From assembly GCA_013388735.1 (NCBI GenBank), contig JACAES010000159.1, positions 1 to 37,905 on the forward strand: DNA of 37,905 nt, written 5' to 3'. The position numbers and the translations under genes were made by a program. The notes beneath the pieces are model-generated. The model was not told where the DNA came from and made no database searches. It saw only the letters and a list, made by a program, of their open reading frames with translations. The DNA is from Chloroflexota bacterium. Its GTDB lineage: Bacteria > Chloroflexota > Anaerolineae > Aggregatilineales > Phototrophicaceae. This document shows, piece by piece, positions 9,254 through 18,992 of the stretch. Position 1 is the stretch's first letter; every line of letters begins with the position of its first letter.

Positions 9254-9269
9254 TTGGGAGCGCTCCCAA
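9254..9269. promoter_or_regulatory. LacI-family operator (perfect palindrome)
   Basis: TTGGGAGCGCTCCCAA is a perfect 16-bp palindrome with the central CG typical of LacI-family sites. Its core TGGGAGCGCTCCCA is the known operator of the cellulose/cellobiose repressors CelR and CebR of actinobacteria. It lies at about +5 to +20 of the regulator's own promoter, where a bound repressor would block initiation or early elongation. Confidence 0.9.
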
Positions 9270-9280
9270 GCCCTGCTCTT

Positions 9281-9309
9281 AATATAGTGAACCTGCTCCC
9301 AATTGTCAA
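9281..9309 (-). promoter_or_regulatory. Sigma-70-type promoter of the LacI-type gene
   Basis: On the minus strand TTGACA (9309-9304) and TATATT (9286-9281) are separated by exactly 17 bp. The spacer holds a second operator half-site, TTGGGAGCA (9302-9294). Predicted transcription start is near 9274, about 50 nt upstream of the start codon. Confidence 0.85.
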
Positions 9310-9374
9310 GCAGGTGACGAAAGGCACCAAGGCGATTGCATATCAAATCTTAACCGACTCATGGCCCTTTCAGA

Positions 9375-9476
9375 CCCCTCCCCGGCCCTCTCCATATACA
9401 CAGAGGGGGATGAGTCACACGGCCATTAATCCTCCCCCGTACACGGGGGAGGTGTCCCGAAGGGACGAAGGGGGTC
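9375..9476. repeat. REP-like GC-rich intergenic repeat
   Basis: The 385-bp gap between the regulator and the mannosidase contains no gene. Besides the regulator promoter and operator it holds a GC-rich repeat-like block. The block has a perfect 9-bp hairpin with CCTCCCCCG/CGGGGGAGG arms and a TACA loop (9431-9452). Next comes GTCCC-GAA-GGGAC (9454-9466), then an AGGGGGTC tail. A C-rich and G-rich pair (CCCCTCCCC near 9376 and AGAGGGGG near 9402) precedes it. Such modules are typical dispersed non-coding repeats. No convincing promoter for the mannosidase gene was found between 9480 and 9600. Confidence 0.6.
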
Positions 9477-9609
9477 AAAAAGCAGATTTAGAACACTTGT
9501 AGCATTTATATACGATCGCCTTACGAAAGACGCACCATCTTGCCCGCCGGTGAAATTCAGGCTACTGTAGACGGCCAGCGCGACCTGATGCGCCCCATAA
9601 GGAGGCCCT

Positions 9610-12783
<3,174 letters not shown>

Positions 12784-12795
12784 AGGAGCATCATC

Positions 12796-13770
<975 letters not shown>

Positions 13771-13788
13771 CGGCGCGCTCAGCAGCCG

Positions 13789-14085
13789 TCAGCCGTTTGA
13801 CGCGCGCCCATGACGTTTCTCCAGCTCGGCGCGCACGTCGGCCAGCGAAATATCAAGCTGCGCCATCAGCACCAGGGTGTGATAGAACAGGTCGGCCAGT
13901 TCGCCGATCTGTTCTGCTCTCCCCTGTCCCAACGCCGCGACGATCACTTCGACCGCTTCTTCGCCGACCTTCTGGGCGATTTTGTTGATCCCCTTCTCCA
14001 TCAGGCTGTTGGTGTAACTGCCTGCTTTGGGGTTCGCCTGCCGGTCGCGGATAATGCTTTCGAGTTCGTTCAACATGTCGGCCAT
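13789..14085 (-). CDS. hisE: Phosphoribosyl-ATP pyrophosphohydrolase
   Basis: HisE hydrolyses phosphoribosyl-ATP to phosphoribosyl-AMP, step 2 of histidine synthesis. The 98-aa product has the MazG-like helical core, with KVGEEAVEVIVAAL and ELADLFYHTLVLM carrying the acidic metal-binding residues. The ATG at 14085 is preferred over an upstream TTG at 14106 because a GGGGG run lies 6 nt ahead of it. It is the last gene of hisH-hisA-hisF-hisI-hisE and is separated from hisI by a REP-like hairpin, unlike the overlapping genes before it. In many bacteria hisI and hisE are fused; here they are separate. It converges with the CE7 esterase gene 18 bp away. Confidence 0.95.
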   Translation of the reverse strand: MADMLNELESIIRDRQANPKAGSYTNSLMEKGINKIAQKVGEEAVEVIVAALGQGRAEQIGELADLFYHTLVLMAQLDISLADVRAELEKRHGRASNG

Positions 14086-14123
14086 GAAAACCCCCTGATT
14101 CAGCAAACCGCTCTAAATGCAAG

Positions 14124-14146
14124 TCCCTCTCCCTGAGGGAGAGGGA
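14124..14146. repeat. REP-like hairpin between hisI and hisE
   Basis: TCCCTCTCCC-TGA-GGGAGAGGGA is a perfect 10-bp hairpin. Together with the adjacent AAGGTGAGGGC (14150-14160) it matches the look of dispersed repeats of the form CCCTCACC...CCCTCTCCC. On the minus strand the repeat supplies the last codons and the TAA stop of hisI. Confidence 0.65.
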
Positions 14147-14147
14147 T

Positions 14148-14474
14148 TTAAGGTGAGGGCTGCAATCTCCGAAAGAAACACGATACTGCCCCGGTGTGGC
14201 AGGCCGGGCCGGCAGGAAACACCTGCACCAGCAGCGTATCGCCGTCGCAGTCCACATAAATCGCCTGCACGCGCTGAACATTGCCCGATGTCGCGCCTTT
14301 GTGCCACAGTTCTTCCCGGCTGCGGCTCCAGAACACCGTCTCGCCGGTTTCCAGCGTGCGGCGCAGCGACTCGGCGTTCATGTAGGCCACCATCAATACC
14401 TGCCGGGTCGTCGCGTCCTGCACCACCACCGGAACGAGGCCGCGCTCATCCCATTTAATCTGCTCGAAATTCAC
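14148..14474 (-). CDS. hisI: Phosphoribosyl-AMP cyclohydrolase
   Basis: HisI opens the purine ring of phosphoribosyl-AMP, step 3 of histidine synthesis. The 108-aa protein shows the family core [18 protein letters not shown], the metal site in [13 protein letters not shown], and the conserved Cys/His in PAGPACHTG. The start is a GTG whose last two bases are part of the hisF TGA stop (4-bp GTGA overlap), which indicates translational coupling. The C-terminal QPSP and the stop codon are encoded by the REP-like repeat that follows, so the natural C-terminus may have been slightly altered by repeat insertion after the conserved CFFR segment. Confidence 0.96.
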   Translation of the reverse strand: MNFEQIKWDERGLVPVVVQDATTRQVLMVAYMNAESLRRTLETGETVFWSRSREELWHKGATSGNVQRVQAIYVDCDGDTLLVQVFPAGPACHTGAVSCFFRRLQPSP

Positions 14475-15244
14475 GCCGCCCCCGCCTCGACCGGGCGCAC
14501 CGGCACGCCGCGTTCGATCAGATAACGTTTCAGGTCGCCGATGCGAACCTCGTTATAATGAAACAGCGTGGCCGCCAGCGCCGCGTCAGCGTGGCCGTCC
14601 GCCAGCGCATCGTAAAAATGCTCCGGGCTGCCCGCGCCGCCGGATGCGATCACCGGAATCGAAACGGCGTCCGCGACCGCCCGCGTCAGTTCGATGTGGT
14701 AGCCGGCTTTCGTGCCGTCCCTGTCCATGCTCGTCAGCAGGATTTCGCCCGCGCCCCGGTCTTCCACCTCGCGCGCCCAGGCGACCGCCTCTTTATCGGT
14801 CGGCACGCGCCCTCCGTTGACGTGTACGATCCATTTACCATCCATCCACTTAGGATCAATCGCCACCACGATACATTGGCTGCCAAACGCCCACGCCCCC
14901 TGGTTAATCAGTTCCGGGGTTTTGACGGCGGCGCTGTTGATGGACACTTTATCCGCTCCGGCCAGCAGCGTAGCGCGAATGTCATCTATGGTACGGATAC
15001 CGCCGCCCACACAAAACGGGATGAATACGCTGTCTGCCACCCGGCGCACCATATCCAGCACCGTGCCGCGATTTTCGTGCGAAGCGGTGATGTCCAGAAA
15101 CACCAGTTCGTCCGCCCCTTCGCGGTCGTAGACGGCGGCCTGTTCTACTGGGTCGCCTGCGTCGCGCAGGTTGACGAAGTTGATGCCCTTCACCACGCGC
15201 CCGTTCATCACGTCCAGACAGGGGATGATTCGTTTAGCCAGCAT
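14471..15244 (-). CDS. hisF: Imidazole glycerol phosphate synthase, cyclase subunit
   Basis: HisF is a TIM barrel that uses ammonia from HisH to make imidazole glycerol phosphate and AICAR. The 257-aa product starts [11 protein letters not shown] with catalytic Asp11. It has the typical [48 protein letters not shown] and [12 protein letters not shown] phosphate-binding and catalytic segments. The second catalytic Asp is in SMDRDG. The ATG at 15244 overlaps the 3' end of hisA by 11 bp; the longer in-frame extension into hisA is not part of the protein. Its last bases overlap hisI. Confidence 0.97.
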   Translation of the reverse strand: MLAKRIIPCLDVMNGRVVKGINFVNLRDAGDPVEQAAVYDREGADELVFLDITASHENRGTVLDMVRRVADSVFIPFCVGGGIRTIDDIRATLLAGADKVSINSAAVKTPELINQGAWAFGSQCIVVAIDPKWMDGKWIVHVNGGRVPTDKEAVAWAREVEDRGAGEILLTSMDRDGTKAGYHIELTRAVADAVSIPVIASGGAGSPEHFYDALADGHADAALAATLFHYNEVRIGDLKRYLIERGVPVRPVEAGAA

Positions 15245-15965
15245 CCTTGCCTCCCGCCAGCGTAAGCGCCTCTTGCAGCGTAAACCGTTTTTCGTACAGC
15301 GCCATGCCGATGATCGCTCCGGCCACGCTGCCGGTTTCCGCCAGCGCGCGTACATCCTCCAGCGAACGCACTCCGCCGGATGCAATCACCTGCAAGCCGG
15401 TGGCTTCGGCCAGGCGAACGGTATCCTGAATGTTGACGCCCGACAGCCCGCCATCCCGGCTCACGTCCGTATACAGCGCGTGGCGAACGCCCAGCGCCAT
15501 CATCTGCCGCCCCAGTTCGACCGGTGTCAGATCGGCCACCTGTCGCCAGCCATGCGTGGCGATCTTTCCGCCGCGCGCGTCCAGCCCCACGCAGATACGC
15601 TCCGCGCCCCACCGCCTGACCGCCTGAGCAACCATTTCTGGCTGCTGGACGGCAGCCGTTCCCAATACAACACGGGAAACCCCGATCTCGAACGCCCGCG
15701 CCAGATCATCCATCTGTCGCAGGCCGCCGCCGAACTGCACCCGCACGCCCAACCGGGCGACCGCCTCAACAATCCGCAGGTTATCGTTGGTTTCCGAAAA
15801 CGCGCCGTCCAGGTTGACCATGTGAATCCAGACCGCCCCGGCCTCCACCCACAGCTGCGCCGTCGCCAGCGGGTCGTCGCCGAAAACTGTCTGCCGCGCC
15901 GGATCGCCTTCTTTCAGGCGCACAACTTTGCCGCCGCGCATATCAATCGCCGGATAAATTATCAT
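15234..15965 (-). CDS. hisA: ProFAR isomerase (HisA)
   Basis: HisA isomerises the aminoaldose ProFAR to the aminoketose PRFAR, the substrate of HisHF. The 243-aa TIM barrel carries catalytic Asp8 in YPAIDMRGG, the VQFGGGLRQ phosphate loop, GLDARGGK, the second catalytic Asp in [12 protein letters not shown], and VIASGGVRS. Length is typical. Its ATG overlaps the hisH TGA in a 4-bp ATGA junction and its stop lies within hisF, so hisH, hisA, hisF and hisI form one translationally coupled unit. In actinobacteria some HisA proteins double as TrpF (PriA); that cannot be judged here. Confidence 0.97.
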   Translation of the reverse strand: MIIYPAIDMRGGKVVRLKEGDPARQTVFGDDPLATAQLWVEAGAVWIHMVNLDGAFSETNDNLRIVEAVARLGVRVQFGGGLRQMDDLARAFEIGVSRVVLGTAAVQQPEMVAQAVRRWGAERICVGLDARGGKIATHGWRQVADLTPVELGRQMMALGVRHALYTDVSRDGGLSGVNIQDTVRLAEATGLQVIASGGVRSLEDVRALAETGSVAGAIIGMALYEKRFTLQEALTLAGGKDAG

Positions 15966-16576
15966 GCCGCTGCCTTCAGAAAATTCGCCAGGATTTGCAG
16001 CCCGACATGCTGGCTTTTTTCCGGGTGGAACTGCACACCATAAATGTTTTCCCGCTGCACCACCGCCGTGAATGGAATACCATAATCCACCGTGACGACC
16101 GTATCCGCCGGGTCAGCCGCTACACAGTAATAACTGTGGACGAAGTAGGCATAGCTGTTCGATTCCACGCCCGCCAGCAGCGCCGAAGGCCGCCGCAAAA
16201 CCAGTTGATTCCAGCCCATGTGCGGCACTTTTAAACCCATATCATCGGGAAAGCGCGTCACGTAACCCGGCAGCAGCCCCAACCCCTCGTGCAAACCCAT
16301 TTCGTTGCTGTACTCGAATAAAAACTGCATCCCCAGGCAGATGCCCAGGTAGGGCGTGCCGCTGTGAATCGCCTCTCTCAGCGGCTCGACCAACCCTTGC
16401 CGCCCGATTTGCTGCATCCCTGCGCCGAATGCCCCGACCCCCGGCAGGATGATCTTTCCCGCGCCGCGCAGGTCGCCCGGCTCGCGCACAAGCTGTATCT
16501 GTTCCACGCCCAGGTGTATGAGCGCGTGCAGCACGCTGCGTAAATTCCCTGCGCCGTAATCAACAACAGCCAGCAT
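15962..16576 (-). CDS. hisH: Imidazole glycerol phosphate synthase, glutaminase subunit
   Basis: HisH is the class I glutamine amidotransferase that feeds ammonia to HisF. The 204-aa protein starts LAVVDYGAGNLRSV, has the nucleophile Cys in YLGICLGMQFLF, and the His-Glu pair in GVQFHPEKSQ. The ATG at 16576 is chosen because AGGGGAGG lies 4 nt upstream and the conserved VVDYGAGN begins right after it. It is the first structural gene of the his operon. Its ribosome site lies immediately after the U-tract of an intrinsic terminator in the leader, so it is transcribed only when that terminator is not formed. Confidence 0.97.
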   Translation of the reverse strand: MLAVVDYGAGNLRSVLHALIHLGVEQIQLVREPGDLRGAGKIILPGVGAFGAGMQQIGRQGLVEPLREAIHSGTPYLGICLGMQFLFEYSNEMGLHEGLGLLPGYVTRFPDDMGLKVPHMGWNQLVLRRPSALLAGVESNSYAYFVHSYYCVAADPADTVVTVDYGIPFTAVVQRENIYGVQFHPEKSQHVGLQILANFLKAAA

Positions 16577-16589
16577 ACATCCTCCCCTG

Positions 16590-16616
16590 AAAACAAAAAC
16601 CCCGCTCGGTGCGGGG
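16590..16616 (-). terminator. His operon attenuator terminator
   Basis: On the minus strand CCCCGC-ACCGA-GCGGGG (16616-16600) is followed by TTTTTGTTTT (16599-16590). It lies between the leader peptide stop and the hisH ribosome site. A competing pairing is possible between CCCGGUGU (16663-16656) and GCACCGAG (16612-16605), with 7 of 8 positions paired. That pairing would take up the terminator loop and part of both arms. Confidence 0.88.
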
Positions 16617-16647
16617 CGTTCAACCAACGATAAATTAGCGTGGAGGA

Positions 16648-16719
16648 CTACACCAACACCGGGCGGTCTGTAGTTTTGTGGTGATGATGCAACACCAACC
16701 ATGACCTCGCTGCTAACAT
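16648..16719 (-). CDS. His leader peptide (23 aa, four His codons)
   Basis: A short ORF on the minus strand begins MLAARSWLVL, continues with four consecutive His codons (CAT CAT CAC CAC, 16689-16678), then KTTDRPVLV and a TAG stop. It lies 32 bp before a perfect intrinsic terminator and upstream of hisH. This is the arrangement of classical amino-acid attenuators. When charged His-tRNA is scarce the ribosome stalls at the His run, an alternative RNA pairing forms and transcription continues into the his genes. The predicted transcription start coincides with the ATG, so translation would be leaderless; no ribosome site is present upstream. The product itself probably has no function. Confidence 0.85.
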   Translation of the reverse strand: MLAARSWLVLHHHHKTTDRPVLV

Positions 16720-16724
16720 TGCAA

Positions 16725-16753
16725 AGTATAACGGCGGGGCAGGCGGTTGTCAA
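16725..16753 (-). promoter_or_regulatory. His operon promoter
   Basis: On the minus strand TTGACA (16753-16748) and TATACT (16730-16725) are separated by 17 bp. The distance to the leader ATG (16719) is 5 nt after the -10 box, so the first transcribed base is expected at or next to the A of the ATG. The -35 hexamer shares five bases with the -35 of the divergent gene. Confidence 0.88.
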
Positions 16754-16774
16754 CCACCCGCAGAACGCTACAAT
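16747..16774 (+). promoter_or_regulatory. Divergent promoter of the SAM hydroxide adenosyltransferase gene
   Basis: TTGTCA (16747-16752) and TACAAT (16769-16774) are spaced 16 bp on the plus strand. Predicted start is near 16781. The -35 box is the reverse face of the his -35 box: both sit in the 7-bp sequence TTGTCAA. Confidence 0.7.
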
Positions 16775-16804
16775 TAACCTGTCGAGCGTATGAGGAAGCC
16801 GCCG

Positions 16805-17650
16805 GTGACTCGAACGATTGCCATCTTAACCGATTTCGGAACGCGCGATGCTTATGTCGGTGTGATGAAAGCCGTCATGCTGCGCATCGCGCCGGACACC
16901 CGTTTCATTGACATCACGCATTCCATCCAGCCGCAGAACGTCCGCCAGGGCGCTTTTACCCTGCTCACCTGTCACCGCTATTTTGCGCCGGGGACGATCT
17001 TCCTGGTCGTGGTTGATCCCGGCGTAGGCAGCGTCCGCAAACCGCTGGCGGCGCTGGCCGATGATTATTATTTCATCGGTCCGGATAACGGCGTCCTGTC
17101 CTACGCGGTGGCGGAATACCTGGACGCGCAAATCGTTGAACTCAGCAATCCGGCCTACTGGCTGTCGGCGGTCAGCGGCACATTTCACGGGCGGGACATC
17201 TTCGCCCCGTGTGCCGCGCACCTGGCCGCCGGTGTTTCACTGGCCGAACTGGGAATACCTTATGACAACTACCAGCGCCTCGCCCCGCCGCTTCTGGAAA
17301 TCGCGGGTCGAAAAATCGCCGGCGAAGTGCTGCACATTGATCGCTTCGGCAACGCCGTCACCAGTATCGGCGAACTGCGCCGCGCCGCAACCGACGGCCT
17401 GTATCTCATCCCGCCCTTCAGCAAAGACCAGCATCGCTACCCGGTGCAGACCTTCGCGCCGTCCGTGACGGTGCAGGTCAAGGGGTTCTCGCTGCCGGGC
17501 ATCCGCCACACGTACAGCGAAGTCGCGCCCGGCGAACCGCTGGCGCTGGTCGGCAGCAGCGGTTATCTGGAGATCGCCGTCAACCAGGGCAGCGCGGCTA
17601 ACCAGCTTGACCTGACGACCGGCGACTCGATCATCCTGGAGATAGGATAA
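16805..17650 (+). CDS. SAM hydroxide adenosyltransferase (DUF62 family)
   Basis: This family splits S-adenosylmethionine into adenosine and methionine using water/hydroxide, and is related to bacterial fluorinase and chlorinase. The N-terminal domain has the ILTDFGTRDAYVG segment. The catalytic triad Asp-Arg-His is visible as D and R in VDPGVGSVR (7 residues apart, as in the family) and H in GTFHGRD. The C-terminal beta-barrel carries HIDRFGNAVTSI and the Ser-rich VGSSGYLEIAVNQGSA. An ATG at 16790 is in frame, but the predicted transcript starts near 16781. GAGGA lies 8 nt before the GTG at 16805, so the GTG (281 aa) is preferred. murA starts 4 bp after the stop, suggesting co-translation. 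Confidence 0.9.
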   Translation: MTRTIAILTDFGTRDAYVGVMKAVMLRIAPDTRFIDITHSIQPQNVRQGAFTLLTCHRYFAPGTIFLVVVDPGVGSVRKPLAALADDYYFIGPDNGVLSYAVAEYLDAQIVELSNPAYWLSAVSGTFHGRDIFAPCAAHLAAGVSLAELGIPYDNYQRLAPPLLEIAGRKIAGEVLHIDRFGNAVTSIGELRRAATDGLYLIPPFSKDQHRYPVQTFAPSVTVQVKGFSLPGIRHTYSEVAPGEPLALVGSSGYLEIAVNQGSAANQLDLTTGDSIILEIG

Positions 17651-17654
17651 CGCC

Positions 17655-18992
17655 ATGCAGCAGTTCATCATCGAAGGCGGCCACCGGCTTTCCGGCGCGG
17701 TCAAGGCCAGCGGCAACAAAAACGCGGCGCTCAAAATGCTGCCCGCCTGCCTGCTCACCGACGAACCCGTGACCCTCAGCAATGTGCCGAATATCGGCGA
17801 TGTGCGCGTGACGCTCGACATCCTGCGGCGGTTGGGCGTCACGGTTGAAGAGCCGGCGGCGGGGGTCGTTCGCATCGAAGCCAGACAGATCGCCACTACA
17901 GCCATAGACCCGGAACTGGGGCAGAAAATCCGCGCCAGCATCGTGCTGGCCGGGCCGCTGCTGGGGCGCTGCGGACAGATCACCGTGCCGCTGCCCGGCG
18001 GCGACAGCATCGGCGAACGCCGCCTAGACGCGCATGTGCAGGCGCTGGCAAAACTGGGCGCGCGCATCGAACATACCGGCGGCGCGCTGCTGATGCGGGC
18101 GGACAAACTCAAAGGCGCGGATATTCTGCTGTACGAAGCCAGCGTCACTGCCACCGAAAACGCGCTCATGGCCGCCGTCCTAGCCTCCGGCACGACCATC
18201 ATCCGCAACGCCGCCTGCGAGCCGCACATTCAAAACCTGTGCGCCATGCTCAACGGCATGGGCGCGCACATCGAAGGCAGCGGCACCAACCGGCTGATAA
18301 TCGAGGGCGTGCAACGGCTGCACGGCGGCGAATTCCGGGTAGGCGCGGATTATATCGAAGTCGGCAGTTTCATCGGCGCGGCGGTTTTGACCGGCGGCGA
18401 ACTGTGGATTAAAGAGGCCGACCCCGAACACCTGGACATCGTGGAACACACTTTTGGCCGCCTGGGTGTAACCTGGGAAACGCGCGGCCAGGACATCTAC
18501 GTGCCGGAATGCCAGCCGCTCACCATCGTGCCAGACCTGGGCAACCGGATTCCGATCATCAAAGCGCAGCCCTGGCCGGCCTTCCCCGCCGACCTGATGA
18601 GCATTGCGCTGGTGGTCGCCACACAAAGCGCCGGGGCAGTGCTGTTCCACGACTGGATGTACGAAAGCCGCTTTTTTTTCACCGACAAGCTGGTGCGTAT
18701 GGGTGCGCGCATCACCCTCTGCGACCCGCACCGCGTGCTGGTACAGGGGCCAGCCGCCCTGGCCGGCCTGCCTAACATGACCAGCCCCGATATACGCGCC
18801 GGCATGGCGCTGCTGCTGGCGGCGCTGGCCGCCAAAGGCGAAACGCATATCTTCAACATCCAGCAGATTGACCGGGGATACGAGCGCGTGGACGAAAAAC
18901 TGCGCGCACTGGGTGCGTCTATTCAACGAGTGGCGGTAGACCAGTCGTCCACGATTGAAGAACCGCTGGATACCAAAGCGGCACAGCACTAA
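17655..18992 (+). CDS. murA: UDP-N-acetylglucosamine 1-carboxyvinyltransferase
   Basis: MurA transfers enolpyruvate from PEP to UDP-GlcNAc, the first committed step of peptidoglycan synthesis. The 445-aa protein (usual 417-450) has the two inside-out alpha/beta barrel domains with GNKNAALK (the Lys-Asn pair, K22-N23 in E. coli), RASIVLAGPLLGR, the active-site loop LPGGDSIGERRLD, YEASVTATENALMAA and WPAFPADL. The loop residue that is Cys115 in E. coli is Asp here (D117). That substitution is known from Mycobacterium, Chlamydia and Borrelia MurA and makes the enzyme insensitive to fosfomycin. The gene is coupled to the upstream SAM hydrolase gene, and its stop overlaps the selB stop by 4 bp on the opposite strand. 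Confidence 0.95.
   Translation: MQQFIIEGGHRLSGAVKASGNKNAALKMLPACLLTDEPVTLSNVPNIGDVRVTLDILRRLGVTVEEPAAGVVRIEARQIATTAIDPELGQKIRASIVLAGPLLGRCGQITVPLPGGDSIGERRLDAHVQALAKLGARIEHTGGALLMRADKLKGADILLYEASVTATENALMAAVLASGTTIIRNAACEPHIQNLCAMLNGMGAHIEGSGTNRLIIEGVQRLHGGEFRVGADYIEVGSFIGAAVLTGGELWIKEADPEHLDIVEHTFGRLGVTWETRGQDIYVPECQPLTIVPDLGNRIPIIKAQPWPAFPADLMSIALVVATQSAGAVLFHDWMYESRFFFTDKLVRMGARITLCDPHRVLVQGPAALAGLPNMTSPDIRAGMALLLAALAAKGETHIFNIQQIDRGYERVDEKLRALGASIQRVAVDQSSTIEEPLDTKAAQH

Noticed and set aside
15245..15385. In-frame N-terminal extension of HisF
   Set aside because: It overlaps hisA coding sequence, and HisF proteins begin at [11 protein letters not shown].
16590..16719. T-box riboswitch instead of a leader peptide
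   Set aside because: No T-box antiterminator bulge sequence (AGGGUGGNACCGCG-like) is present, while the His-codon run and leader ORF explain the region.
16577..16753. In-frame N-terminal extension of HisH
   Set aside because: It would begin inside the -35 hexamer, upstream of the predicted transcript start, and crosses the terminator hairpin. The conserved VVDYGAGN start with a strong ribosome site is at 16576.
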